A stretch of 54,309 bases of DNA from NCBI GenBank assembly GCA_012518315.1, contig JAAYSL010000189.1, positions 1 through 54,309 of the forward strand, given 5' to 3'. Shown one piece after another: positions 30,896-41,883 of this stretch. The first letter of the stretch is position 1. The number at the start of each line of letters is the position of its first letter. The notes beneath the pieces were generated by a model. It ran no database searches. It saw only the letters and a program-made list of their open reading frames with translations, and was not told the origin of the DNA. A program made the position numbers and the translations under genes. The DNA is from Bacillota bacterium (GTDB lineage: Bacteria; Bacillota; Limnochordia; DTU087).

Positions 30896-31678
30896 TTATC
30901 GTTTCGCTGTTCTTTGCAAAGTCTCCTGCCGGGTGTTTTGAATGGCAGAGGCGGGAATTCCCGCGGTTTCGGCCAGAAGGACGCCCTTAGCCACATCCCC
31001 CACTCTATTAGGGCTATGGGCATCACTGTCAATGACAAAGTGGGCTCCGGCTTGGAAGGCGATTTTTAAGTACTCTGCTGTAATATGATCATGACTAGTG
31101 TTAATCTCCATATATGTACCCACCTGAGCACAGATTTTCGCCACCTTTTCAGTATCGATGTTCATATGTAGACCTGGATGGGTAAGAATGTCTATGGGGT
31201 TTTGGATTAGGGCAGAGCAGATAGCTTGGGTGTTCCAATGGCGCAATTTTCTGGCTAGCCATGTCAAGTGGCGTCCGACTAAGTTCCCCACCATACCAAG
31301 ACCAAAAACTAGACTCTCCGGGTATACTAAGGGGTGTAGGCCCGCTAACACTAGATCAAATTGACTAAGGGATTCTGGTGGCAGATCCAGACTTCCGTCA
31401 ATATCGATGATATTGGCTTCTACACCGAGCAGGATCTTTACCTGAGGGAATTGGACCTGGCAGCTCTTGATCTCCTCCTTGATTAGCCGAAAAACATCAA
31501 GGTTAGAGACACCTACACCAAAAAGACTACGGGGCCCATGGTCAGTAATGGCGATTGCCTGCAGGCCTCGACTAACCGCTGCTTTGACATTATCTGCCAC
31601 CGTTCCCCGGCCATGACTATGGCGAGTATGTGTGTGATAATCCCCGTAGATCGGATACACTGTTAGTCCTTTCATCAC
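30896..31678 (-). CDS. PHP domain phosphoesterase
   Basis: YGDYHTHTRHSHGRGTVADNVKAAVSRGLQAIAITDHGP, INTSHDHITAEYL, VIDSDAHSPNRVG. Confidence 0.88.
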   Translation of the reverse strand: MMKGLTVYPIYGDYHTHTRHSHGRGTVADNVKAAVSRGLQAIAITDHGPRSLFGVGVSNLDVFRLIKEEIKSCQVQFPQVKILLGVEANIIDIDGSLDLPPESLSQFDLVLAGLHPLVYPESLVFGLGMVGNLVGRHLTWLARKLRHWNTQAICSALIQNPIDILTHPGLHMNIDTEKVAKICAQVGTYMEINTSHDHITAEYLKIAFQAGAHFVIDSDAHSPNRVGDVAKGVLLAETAGIPASAIQNTRQETLQRTAKR

Positions 31679-31719
31679 TTGGTCAGGTGGAAAGTGTCTT
31701 TACAACAATAATATGATGC

Positions 31720-31741
31720 AAAAAAGGGGTTGTGATACCCC
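31720..31741 (-). terminator. intrinsic terminator-like element in the 5' region of PHP-rapZ-yvcK
   Basis: Minus strand GGGGT-atcaca-ACCCC followed by TTTTTT. Confidence 0.55.
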
Positions 31742-31842
31742 ATGACGAAGGGCCATGGAAACAGTGAGGGATCCGTATAGCAAAACAACCGAAACCTACA
31801 CCAGCCAGAAAGGGGGGAGTGGGGTGGTTACCCCACGTTATT

Positions 31843-32763
31843 ATGGGGTTTTCCCGTGCGACGAGAGAGGAATTAGCGCGGATCATACCTGAGCGCAGTT
31901 GCTGTCAGTTGGCTGAGCTTGCCGGACTGGCGTTTGTGGATGGAACCATGACACCCCAAGGCTATGATGTTACTGTAGGGCAAGCTGCTGCCGCCAGGAC
32001 GGTGTATCTACTATTCAAACAGCTTTACCAGCCGTACATGGAGATTAAGGTACGGCATAGAGCTCGGTTTAGTAAGCATAGCATCTACGTGATTCGGATT
32101 CCCCAGCAACCTAGCCTCGAGATGATTTGCACCAATCTCCAGAGTGTCCAAAGCCGCTATGCGGAGGGTGATTGGGGCAGGGATTGTTGCCGTAGAGCCT
32201 TTCTGCGGGGTGTATACCTAGGGCGGGGCTCTTTGACTAACCCCCGCAAGACCTATCATCTGGAGATAGTGATTGACAGCTTCCAGCAAGCCGCCATCAT
32301 ACAGGGCTGTATGGAAACCTTTGACTTAACTTGTGGTGTAATCAAGCGGAAAAACCATGTTGCTCTTTACCTGAAAGATGGTGAACAGATTGCTAAGCTG
32401 CTTACCCTTCTAGGTGGTCACACGGCACTTTTGCGTTTGGAGAGTGTACGGGTGGCTAAAGGTATGCGTAATCAGGTCAATCGCTTAGTCAACTGTGAGA
32501 CCGCCAATATGGATAAAACGTTAGAGGCTGCTATGCGGCAGATAGAGAACATTAGGCTAATTGAAGAGAAAGCGGGACTTGAGTCACTGCCCAAAGAGCT
32601 TAAGGAGATTGCTATGATCAGACTCGAGTATCCCTATGCTAGCCTCAAAGAGCTAGGACAGTCGTTGGATCCCCCCTTGAGCAAATCCGGGGTTAACCAT
32701 CGCTTCCGGAAGCTGGAAGTATTTGCTGAAGAACTGAGGGAAAGACAGGGGGATAGGGTATAG
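31843..32763 (+). CDS. whiA: WhiA-family sporulation/division regulator
   Basis: MGFSRATREELARIIP...AELAGLAFVDGTM; CCRRAFLRGVYLGRGSLTNPRKTYHLEIV; C-terminal LAGLIDADG-like/HTH layout; GTG at 31819 is an alternative start. Confidence 0.93.
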   Translation: MGFSRATREELARIIPERSCCQLAELAGLAFVDGTMTPQGYDVTVGQAAAARTVYLLFKQLYQPYMEIKVRHRARFSKHSIYVIRIPQQPSLEMICTNLQSVQSRYAEGDWGRDCCRRAFLRGVYLGRGSLTNPRKTYHLEIVIDSFQQAAIIQGCMETFDLTCGVIKRKNHVALYLKDGEQIAKLLTLLGGHTALLRLESVRVAKGMRNQVNRLVNCETANMDKTLEAAMRQIENIRLIEEKAGLESLPKELKEIAMIRLEYPYASLKELGQSLDPPLSKSGVNHRFRKLEVFAEELRERQGDRV

Positions 32764-32859
32764 ATGGCAGGCAGGTTATTTTTTGCTGAAGATGGAGGAC
32801 TTTGCATGGATGGCTAGAATATGATCTAGTGGATAACACATCTCTTTTTTTGCCGATAG

Positions 32860-32895
32860 TGGGACAGAATACGTTGTGGCGGGACAATATCAGAC
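32860..32895. promoter_or_regulatory. candidate CggR operator
   Basis: TGGGAC-N6-CGTT-N4-CGGGAC-N6-AGAC; two GGGACA boxes exactly 20 bp apart, upstream of the cggR-like gene. Confidence 0.65.
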
Positions 32896-32934
32896 CCCCA
32901 AGCTGGGGGTTCAGGCAGGAAATAATGACCAATA

Positions 32935-34038
32935 TTGATTATGGTAATGGGAGGGCTGCGGGCACTATCCGCGCTTTTTATGGACAACTTAGCAGTTATA
33001 CGGAGAATTGCTCCGGAGATCGCTGAATTGGTGGAAAAGCGGTATACAATATTACGGAACATCTACTTTGTCCAGCCCGTGGGCAGGCGAGCTTTAGCGG
33101 CCCGTTTGCGATTACCGGAACGCACAGTACGTAACGAGGTAGAGCTTCTCAGGGAACAGGGACTTTTGGCCTCTAATCCTGCCGGTATGCAAGTGACTGA
33201 TGCCGGTGAGCGGATTCTTGGTGATTTGAAAGAATATGTACGGGAACTCCGGGGATTATCTGGTCTAGAGCGCCACCTAGCAAGACTCTTAGGCCTTCAG
33301 CAGGTGATCATCGTACCTGGAGATTCTGATGAAGATGAAACCGTCAAGAAAGAGATGGCCAAAGCCACTGCCAAATATCTAAAAGCAGTATTGCAGGATG
33401 GAGATGTATTGGCGGTTACTGGAGGGACTACTTTGGCAGAGGTAGCCCGGAGTTTTCCAGCGTCCACCGAAAAACGGGAGATTATGGTGGTGCCAGCTCG
33501 GGGTGGCCTTGGTGAAGAAGTGGAGAAACAGGCCAATACAGTGGCTGCCAGTATTGCTGACCGTTTAGGTGGGACCTATCGCCTGCTTCATGTTCCCGAT
33601 GATGTGGGGGAGGATGTAATTGCTTCTTTATGTGGAGACCCTAAGATTAAGGAAATGCTAGATCTGATCAAGGAAACCGATATGGTGCTCCATGGTATCG
33701 GAACTGCTGAAGAAATGGCTAAACGTAGGGGACTTGGTGAAGGGGATCTGCGCCTCTTACGTGATCGAAGGGCGGTGGGTGAGGCTTTCGGCTATTACTT
33801 TGATCGCAAGGGGAGCATCGTTTATACAACTACCAGTGTAGGGCTGCGCATGGAGGATTTAGCCAAAATCGATAAGGTCGTAGCCGTAGGGGGAGGCCAT
33901 ACCAAAGCAGAAGCAGCCTTAGCGGTGATGTCCAACCGCTATCAGGATGTGTGTATCACTGATGAAGGTGCTGCCCGGCTGATGCTCACTAGTATTGAGG
34001 GAGATGATGGCGACCACCCTGATTTCGAGAGGCTGTAA
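32935..34038 (+). CDS. cggR: CggR/SorC-family central glycolytic genes regulator
   Basis: N-terminal HTH plus SorC sugar-binding domain (GDVLAVTGGTTLAEVARSFP...VVPARGGLGEEVEKQANTVAASIADRLGG); directly upstream of gap-pgk-tpiA-gpmI-eno; exact start uncertain. Confidence 0.93.
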   Translation: MIMVMGGLRALSALFMDNLAVIRRIAPEIAELVEKRYTILRNIYFVQPVGRRALAARLRLPERTVRNEVELLREQGLLASNPAGMQVTDAGERILGDLKEYVRELRGLSGLERHLARLLGLQQVIIVPGDSDEDETVKKEMAKATAKYLKAVLQDGDVLAVTGGTTLAEVARSFPASTEKREIMVVPARGGLGEEVEKQANTVAASIADRLGGTYRLLHVPDDVGEDVIASLCGDPKIKEMLDLIKETDMVLHGIGTAEEMAKRRGLGEGDLRLLRDRRAVGEAFGYYFDRKGSIVYTTTSVGLRMEDLAKIDKVVAVGGGHTKAEAALAVMSNRYQDVCITDEGAARLMLTSIEGDDGDHPDFERL

Positions 34039-34039
34039 T

Positions 34040-34052
34040 GGGTCCTAGACCC
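34040..34052 (+). other. small stem-loop between cggR and gap
   Basis: GGGTC-cta-GACCC directly after the cggR stop. Confidence 0.45.
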
Positions 34053-34097
34053 GTTTATATAAATAAGCGTAACCACAGCTAGAGGAGGATGAGGAAA

Positions 34098-35102
34098 ATG
34101 GCAGTTAAAGTAGGGATTAATGGTTTTGGCAGAATCGGACGTTTGGTCTTAAGAGGATGCTTAAATGATCCCGATCTTAAAGTTGTAGCCATCAATGATC
34201 TAACTGATGCAAAGACCCTTGCTCATCTTTTCAAGTATGACTCTGTCCATGGTACTTTGGCAGAGGAAGTCCGTTCCGAAGGTGATGAGCTTATCATTGG
34301 GGATGAGCGGATTAAGGTGTTTGCCCAAAGAGATCCTGCCCAGCTACCCTGGGGAGACCTAGGAGTAGAGTATGTGGTGGAATCTACTGGTGTTTTCAGA
34401 ACCAAGGAAAGAGCAATGGCACATATCAATGCCGGTGCCAAAAAGGTAGTAATTACAGCTCCGGCCAAGAATGAGGACATTACCATCGTCATGGGTGTTA
34501 ACCATAAGGACTATGATTCAGCTACACACCAGGTTGTCTCCAATGCTTCCTGCACAACCAACTGCTTGGCACCAGTGGCTAAGGTCATTGATGATGAGTT
34601 TGGCATTAAGAGGGGTCTGATGACCACCGTTCATTCCTATACAAATGATCAGCGTATTCTCGATCTAGAGCATAAGGATCTACGGCGAGCCCGGGCAGCT
34701 GCGATGAGTGTCATTCCTACAACCACCGGTGCTGCTGCAGCGGTGGGATTGGTTCTACCCCAGCTCAAGGGCAAGCTAGATGGTTATGCCTTGAGGGTGC
34801 CAACACCTGATGTAAGTGTTGTTGACCTTGTCTGTGAGCTGGAGAAAAACACCACTACCGAGGAGCTCAATGCGGCTTTCAAGACCGCTGCGGAAGGTGA
34901 ACTAAAGGGTATTCTAGGGTACAGTGAGGTGCCTTTGGTCTCTGTGGACTTTACGGGTGATAACCGGTCGTCCATCGTAGATGCCGCTCTCACCAATGTA
35001 ATGGACGGCAATTTCGCTAAAGTTGTCGCCTGGTATGATAATGAGTGGGGTTACTCCATGAGGGTTGTTGATCTAGTCAAATACATGGCTTCCAAGGCCT
35101 GA
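34098..35102 (+). CDS. gap: glyceraldehyde-3-phosphate dehydrogenase
   Basis: [36 protein letters not shown]; start placed at ATG 34098. Confidence 0.97.
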   Translation: MAVKVGINGFGRIGRLVLRGCLNDPDLKVVAINDLTDAKTLAHLFKYDSVHGTLAEEVRSEGDELIIGDERIKVFAQRDPAQLPWGDLGVEYVVESTGVFRTKERAMAHINAGAKKVVITAPAKNEDITIVMGVNHKDYDSATHQVVSNASCTTNCLAPVAKVIDDEFGIKRGLMTTVHSYTNDQRILDLEHKDLRRARAAAMSVIPTTTGAAAAVGLVLPQLKGKLDGYALRVPTPDVSVVDLVCELEKNTTTEELNAAFKTAAEGELKGILGYSEVPLVSVDFTGDNRSSIVDAALTNVMDGNFAKVVAWYDNEWGYSMRVVDLVKYMASKA

Positions 35103-35112
35103 TCTACCTTTA

Positions 35113-35140
35113 CCCCGGTTGGCTAGTGGGCTGACCGGGG
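35113..35140 (+). other. gap-pgk intergenic hairpin (weak terminator or processing site)
   Basis: CCCCGGT...ACCGGGG with no clean T-tract. Confidence 0.45.
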
Positions 35141-35184
35141 GACTTTCTCTTCGTGTCTAGAAAGTCACAATTGGGGGGATTAAG

Positions 35185-36369
35185 ATGAATAAGCGCACCA
35201 TCAAAGATATTGATGTCAAAGGGAAACGAGTGTTTGTGCGGGTAGACTTCAATGTCCCCATGGATGAGAATCAAAACATCACCGATGACAAACGGATTAG
35301 AGCAGCCATGCCCACCATTGAATACTTGCTTCGTCAAGGTGCCCGGGTAATATTGGCATCACATCTTGGCCGACCCAAAGACAAGCCAGAGGATCAGTAT
35401 CGCATGGATCCGGTAGCACAAAGGCTAGCTGATCTGTTAGGGCAAGAAGTCACCAAAGTGGATGACTGTATAGGTCCTGAAGCAGAGGAAGCAGTAGCTT
35501 CCCTTGAAGATGGTGAAGTGCTTCTTTTAGAAAACGTTCGCTTCCATCCGGGAGAAAAGAAGAACGATCCTGACTTTGCCAAGTCCTTGGCCGATCTTGC
35601 GGAGATCTATGTCAATGATGCTTTTGGTGCTGCCCACCGTGCCCATGCCTCCACTACCGGTATCGCCAATTACTTACCAGCTGTGGCAGGTTTTCTCCTG
35701 CAAAAAGAGATAGAAGTAATGGGCAAGGCCTTGGAGGCTCCTGAACGGCCCTTTGTGGCGATTTTGGGTGGTGCCAAGGTGGCAGATAAGATTGGTGTAA
35801 TTAGCAACTTACTGGAAAAAGTAGATACACTTATTATCGGTGGCGGTATGGCCTACACGTTTTTTAAGGCTCAAGGCTACGAAATCGGCGGTTCTTTGCT
35901 AGATGCCGAGAGCCTGCTTCTGGCCCGAGAGCTGATGGAAACCGCGGAGAAACGGGGTGTCAAGTTCTTGCTCCCGGTGGATGTGGTGATTGCCGAAGCC
36001 TTTGCTGCTGATGCAGCCCATGAAGTAGTAGATGCAGACAAGATGCGGGCTGACTGGCTAGGGTTGGATATCGGTCCTCGTACCGTGGAGTTGTTTAGCC
36101 AGGAGATCAAGGCCGCCAAGACCGTAGTCTGGAATGGCCCTATGGGTGTTTTTGAAATGCCAGCCTTTGCCGTAGGCACTAAGGCTATCGCCCAGGTTAT
36201 GGCAGAGAGTAGTGCCGTGACCATTATTGGGGGCGGCGATTCTGCAGCTGCTGTTGAGCAAGCCGGTTTAGCTGATAAAATGTCCCACGTCTCCACGGGC
36301 GGAGGTGCATCTTTGGAATTTCTGGAAGGCAAGGCCCTACCAGGTGTTGAAGCTCTAAATGATCGATAA
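35185..36369 (+). CDS. pgk: phosphoglycerate kinase
   Basis: [64 protein letters not shown]. Confidence 0.97.
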   Translation: MNKRTIKDIDVKGKRVFVRVDFNVPMDENQNITDDKRIRAAMPTIEYLLRQGARVILASHLGRPKDKPEDQYRMDPVAQRLADLLGQEVTKVDDCIGPEAEEAVASLEDGEVLLLENVRFHPGEKKNDPDFAKSLADLAEIYVNDAFGAAHRAHASTTGIANYLPAVAGFLLQKEIEVMGKALEAPERPFVAILGGAKVADKIGVISNLLEKVDTLIIGGGMAYTFFKAQGYEIGGSLLDAESLLLARELMETAEKRGVKFLLPVDVVIAEAFAADAAHEVVDADKMRADWLGLDIGPRTVELFSQEIKAAKTVVWNGPMGVFEMPAFAVGTKAIAQVMAESSAVTIIGGGDSAAAVEQAGLADKMSHVSTGGGASLEFLEGKALPGVEALNDR

Positions 36370-36386
36370 CTACCGGAGGCGATAGT

Positions 36387-37142
36387 GTGAGAGTTCCGAT
36401 AATAGCAGGCAACTGGAAGATGAACAAGACATCCAAGGAGGCGGCTGTCCTTTGCCGTGACCTGATCCCTCGCCTCGATGTACTAGATGATAGGGAAGTA
36501 GTCCTTTGCCCTCCTTTTACAGCTTTGGAAATTGTAGGCGAGGCGATTCGGGGAACCAAGATAGCCTTGGGTGCTCAGAACATGTTTTATGAGGATAATG
36601 GGGCATATACCGGGGAGATCTCACCTTTGATGCTCAAGGCAATGGGTGTCAAGTATGTGATTATCGGCCATTCTGAACGGCGACAGTACTTTGGCGAAAC
36701 CGATGATTTGGTAAATCGCAAAGTAAAGGCAGCTATCAGCCATGGCCTAAAACCCATTGTTTGTGTAGGAGAAACCCTGGAGCAAAGAGAAGCAGGGGTA
36801 ACAGAAGCATTGGTGAAGAGTCAAGTGAAAAAGGCCTTTGATGGAGTCACCCCCGACGAGGCTACCCAGGTAGTTGTGGCCTATGAACCAATCTGGGCCA
36901 TTGGCACCGGCAAGACAGCTACTTCAAAGGAGGCAAACCGAGTAATCGGTGTTATTCGGGGCACCATTAATGAGCTTTATGGCAAGACCTCGGCAGAAGC
37001 AATTCGTATTCAATATGGTGGAAGTGTCAAACCGAATAACATGGCAGAATTAATGGATGAACCGGAGATCGATGGTGCCTTGGTGGGAGGGGCCAGCCTT
37101 GATGCAGAATCATTTGCCCGGATCGCAAGGTATGATGACTAA
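36387..37142 (+). CDS. tpiA: triosephosphate isomerase
   Basis: IIAGNWKMNKT, VIIGHSERR, VVAYEPIWAIGTGKTAT, IQYGGSVKPNN; GTG start. Confidence 0.97.
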   Translation: MRVPIIAGNWKMNKTSKEAAVLCRDLIPRLDVLDDREVVLCPPFTALEIVGEAIRGTKIALGAQNMFYEDNGAYTGEISPLMLKAMGVKYVIIGHSERRQYFGETDDLVNRKVKAAISHGLKPIVCVGETLEQREAGVTEALVKSQVKKAFDGVTPDEATQVVVAYEPIWAIGTGKTATSKEANRVIGVIRGTINELYGKTSAEAIRIQYGGSVKPNNMAELMDEPEIDGALVGGASLDAESFARIARYDD

Positions 37143-37175
37143 GGTCAAAAGATCCGGTGCAAAGGAGGATGTATA

Positions 37176-38735
37176 ATGGCAAGGGCAAAACACCCAGTTT
37201 GTCTTTTGATCTTGGATGGCTTTGGAATCAATGAGAATCAAGAAGCTAATGCCATTCATCTTGCCAAAACTCCCTATATTGATGGGCTCAAGACGAATTA
37301 CCCCCATGCACGGCTAGCTGCTTCTGGGGAAGCTGTGGGTCTGATGGAAGGGCAGATGGGTGATTCTAATGTAGGTCATCTGAATATAGGGGCGGGCCGG
37401 GTAGTCTACCAGGATGTTGCCCGCATTAGTAAGGCGGTTAGGGAACACACCTTCCATGAAAATGAGTGGCTCATCAAGGCCATGACTACCTGCCGGGACA
37501 AAGGCACAGCTTTGCATCTAATGGGTCTACTATCTCCCGGTGGGGTGCATAGCCATAGTGCTCATCTTTATGCACTCCTGGAGATGGCCGTCTCCCTCGG
37601 CCTAAAGAAAGTTTTCATTCATGCTTTCCTAGATGGACGGGACGTGCCTCCAGCTAGTGCCCATGAGTATATGAAGGAACTAGAGAGCAAGATACGAGAG
37701 CTGGGCGTGGGGCAGGTGGCTACAGTCTCAGGTCGGTATTATGCCATGGATAGAGATAAACGTTGGAACCGTACAGAGAAAGCCTATAATGCTCTAGTCA
37801 TGGGTGAAGGGCGGCAAGCCAGAAGTGGCATAGAGGCAGTCCAGGAAGCCTATGGCGCTGATGAGACCGATGAGTTCGTTATTCCTACTGTGGTAGTGAA
37901 TGGCAAGGGGCACCCCATCGGGAAGATTGAAGACGGTGATTCAGTGGTCTTTTTCAACTTCCGCGCTGATCGGGCTCGTCAGATTACCCGGGCTCTTACC
38001 GATACAGAGTTCACTGGATTTCACCGGACACGGTGTCCCCAAGTCACTTTTGTTGGTATGACACGCTATGATGAGACTATTGTTGCACCCTATGCTTTTC
38101 CACCTCAGGATCTAAAAAACACCCTTGGTGAAGTGGTGGCTAAAGCCGGATGGCAGCAGTTGCGTATAGCTGAGACAGAAAAATATGCCCATGTGACCTT
38201 CTTTTTTAGCGGTGGTGAGGAGGAAACCTTTCCTGGAGAAGACCGGAAGTTGGTTCCTTCGCCAAAGGTAGCTACTTATGATCTCAAGCCAGAGATGAGT
38301 GCTTTAGAGGTAGCCAGTGAGGCAGTAAAGGCCATTTCGAGCCAGCAGTATGATCTGATTGTGCTGAACTTCGCCAACTGTGATATGGTGGGCCATACGG
38401 GGGTTTTGCTTGCGGCCATCAAGGCGGTGGAGATCATAGATACTTGTGTCCAGAAGGTAGTGCAAGCCATGTTGGCTCAGGGCGGACATGTTGTCTTAAC
38501 AGCTGATCATGGCAATGCTGAACAGATGATTGATTATGAGACTGGAGAACCCCATACTGCACACACTCTCAACCCTGTACCAGTGATTTTGATCTCCGAC
38601 AGAAAAGATATTGTACTGCGGGATGGTATCCTGGCTGATCTAGCGCCGACTGTATTGGAGCTTTTAGGATTATCCCAGCCCCAGGAGATGACTGGAGCAT
38701 CCTTAATCCTAGACGGGAAAGTCATGGGGCAATGA
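37176..38735 (+). CDS. gpmI: 2,3-bisphosphoglycerate-independent phosphoglycerate mutase
   Basis: LILDGFGINENQEANAIHLAKTPYID, GLMEGQMGDSNVGHLNIGAGRVVYQD, LTADHGNAEQM. Confidence 0.96.
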   Translation: MARAKHPVCLLILDGFGINENQEANAIHLAKTPYIDGLKTNYPHARLAASGEAVGLMEGQMGDSNVGHLNIGAGRVVYQDVARISKAVREHTFHENEWLIKAMTTCRDKGTALHLMGLLSPGGVHSHSAHLYALLEMAVSLGLKKVFIHAFLDGRDVPPASAHEYMKELESKIRELGVGQVATVSGRYYAMDRDKRWNRTEKAYNALVMGEGRQARSGIEAVQEAYGADETDEFVIPTVVVNGKGHPIGKIEDGDSVVFFNFRADRARQITRALTDTEFTGFHRTRCPQVTFVGMTRYDETIVAPYAFPPQDLKNTLGEVVAKAGWQQLRIAETEKYAHVTFFFSGGEEETFPGEDRKLVPSPKVATYDLKPEMSALEVASEAVKAISSQQYDLIVLNFANCDMVGHTGVLLAAIKAVEIIDTCVQKVVQAMLAQGGHVVLTADHGNAEQMIDYETGEPHTAHTLNPVPVILISDRKDIVLRDGILADLAPTVLELLGLSQPQEMTGASLILDGKVMGQ

Positions 38736-38784
38736 CTAAGGCGGCTCTAGTAGATAAAACCTAAAGGCAAAGAAAACTCATTAA

Positions 38785-40128
<1,344 letters not shown>

Positions 40129-40145
40129 AAGCTATAGAGTCTAAA

Positions 40146-40193
40146 TGGGGGAGGCTCGGCGAAAATCACTTAGCAGTTGCGGGCTTCCCCCCC
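40146..40193 (+). terminator. possible terminator/hairpin after eno
   Basis: GGGGGAGGCTCG...CGGGCTTCCCCC imperfect stem, no T-tract. Confidence 0.35.
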
Positions 40194-40238
40194 GGTGTGT
40201 TAAGATAAGATAAAACGCTAGGGTTAGAGGTAAAGGGG

Positions 40239-40466
40239 GTGGAGTGGATGGTAACGGCTCTGATGGTCATCCAGTTGCTCATCTCTTTGGGTCTGATTAT
40301 TGCAGTGGTCTTGCAGGAGAGCAAAGGGGAAGGATTGGGGTCTATCGGTGGAGGTGCACAGATGTTTTTCGGCAATGTCAAGGGGCTTGATCGCACATTG
40401 GAGAATATTACGAAATACTTGGCTATTGCTTTCATGTTGATGTCTTTGATCTTGACCTTTATTTAG
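40239..40466 (+). CDS. secG: preprotein translocase subunit SecG
   Basis: Two-TM ~75-aa protein, VVLQESKGEGLGSIGGGAQMFFGN; GTG 40239 or ATG 40248 start. Confidence 0.9.
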   Translation: MEWMVTALMVIQLLISLGLIIAVVLQESKGEGLGSIGGGAQMFFGNVKGLDRTLENITKYLAIAFMLMSLILTFI

Positions 40467-40515
40467 GCCCATCCGCAGTTTAAGCCTGAGAAGGCGAATG
40501 CGATCCTGCCAGATG

Positions 40516-40549
40516 ACCCCTGGGCTGATCAAGTGCCTGTGGGGTTTTT
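40516..40549 (+). terminator. intrinsic terminator after secG
   Basis: ACCCC-TGGGC...GCCTG-TGGGGT followed by TTTTC. Confidence 0.6.
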
Positions 40550-40596
40550 CCATGTTAAAGACAGAAAATAGGGGTGGGTACCATCGGGGCCTTCAA

Positions 40597-40626
40597 TTGA
40601 CAACCCCTTTGAGCAGGATCTATAAT
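40597..40626 (+). promoter_or_regulatory. sigma-A-type promoter upstream of secD
   Basis: TTGACA (40597-40602), 18-bp spacer, TATAAT (40621-40626). Confidence 0.75.
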
Positions 40627-40671
40627 GTTTTCATGTGATTGGCGGATCATAGCAAAGGGGGATAACGGGGA

Positions 40672-41883
40672 ATGCGACGTGGAGACAGTATACGATTGCT
40701 GCTCCTCGTGGTCATCATAGCCGTCGCAGGTGTGGTTTTATACAAGGTGCCTTTAAGTCTGGGCCTTGATCTGCGGGGCGGTGTCCATGTGGTGATGCAG
40801 GCACAGGAAAGACCGGATATCAAAGTCACAGAAGAGACCATGCAAAGAGTCGTCAGCGTGATTGAGCGACGAGTCAATGGTATGGGAGTATCAGAACCGA
40901 TTATCCAGCGTCAGGGAGCCCGGCGTGTCATTATTCAGCTGCCAGGGATCTATGACCAAGAGGCAGCAATTGATACAATTGGTAAGACGGCTCAACTAGA
41001 GATCAAAAATCCACTGGGTGAGACGGTTTTGACTGGAGCCGATTTGGTCGATGCACAGCTATCCCGGGATCAATTTGGTCGCCCTTCTGTAGCAGTTGAG
41101 TTTAGCAAAGAAGGGGCCAAGAAATTTGCCCAGCTCACCACTGTTTATCAAGGACAAGCTATTCCCCATGTCCTAGATGGGGATATCTTAGTAAACCCAG
41201 TGGTGGAAGGGCCTATCACCGGTGGGAAAGGCCAGATTACCGGTCGCTTTACTGTAGATGAGGCTAAGAACTTGGCTGTGCTACTCAAAGCCGGTTCTCT
41301 ACCTGTTCCCATTGAAGTCATGGAGATTCGCAATGTCGGGCCTATCCTTGGTCAGCAGTCCATTGACCGCAGCCTGAAGGCGGGTATTATTGGCATTATT
41401 TTGATTTTCATCTATATGGCAGCTTATTACCGGCTACCAGGACTTGTAGCGGATGTAGCCTTGGCCATCTATGTTGTGATTGTTCTGGGGGCCATGGCGT
41501 TGCTCCGGGCAACCTTGACTTTGCCAGGCATTGCTGGCTTTATTCTATCCATCGGGATGGCCGTAGATGCCAATGTATTGATTTTCGAGCGGATTCGAGA
41601 AGAGTTTAGGGCAGGCAAGCATGTACGGGCGGCGGTAGCAGCGGGATTTGATCGAGCCTTTCGCGCGATTTTCGATGCGAACATAACGACTCTGATTACT
41701 GCTATCGTGTTATTCTACTATGGCAGTGGCCCCGTCAAGGGTTTTGCCGTTACGTTAGGCCTTGGGATATTAGCTAGTATGTTTACGGCCATAGTCGTAA
41801 CCCGACTGATTTTGAATCTTTTCGTAGATAGAAACCCCAGTGGTTTTGGCGAACACCTGGGTGCGAAAGGGGTGTCCCAGTAA
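40672..41883 (+). CDS. secD: protein translocase subunit SecD
   Basis: LGLDLRGGVHVVMQAQ, IGMAVDANVLIFERIREE. Confidence 0.95.
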   Translation: MRRGDSIRLLLLVVIIAVAGVVLYKVPLSLGLDLRGGVHVVMQAQERPDIKVTEETMQRVVSVIERRVNGMGVSEPIIQRQGARRVIIQLPGIYDQEAAIDTIGKTAQLEIKNPLGETVLTGADLVDAQLSRDQFGRPSVAVEFSKEGAKKFAQLTTVYQGQAIPHVLDGDILVNPVVEGPITGGKGQITGRFTVDEAKNLAVLLKAGSLPVPIEVMEIRNVGPILGQQSIDRSLKAGIIGIILIFIYMAAYYRLPGLVADVALAIYVVIVLGAMALLRATLTLPGIAGFILSIGMAVDANVLIFERIREEFRAGKHVRAAVAAGFDRAFRAIFDANITTLITAIVLFYYGSGPVKGFAVTLGLGILASMFTAIVVTRLILNLFVDRNPSGFGEHLGAKGVSQ

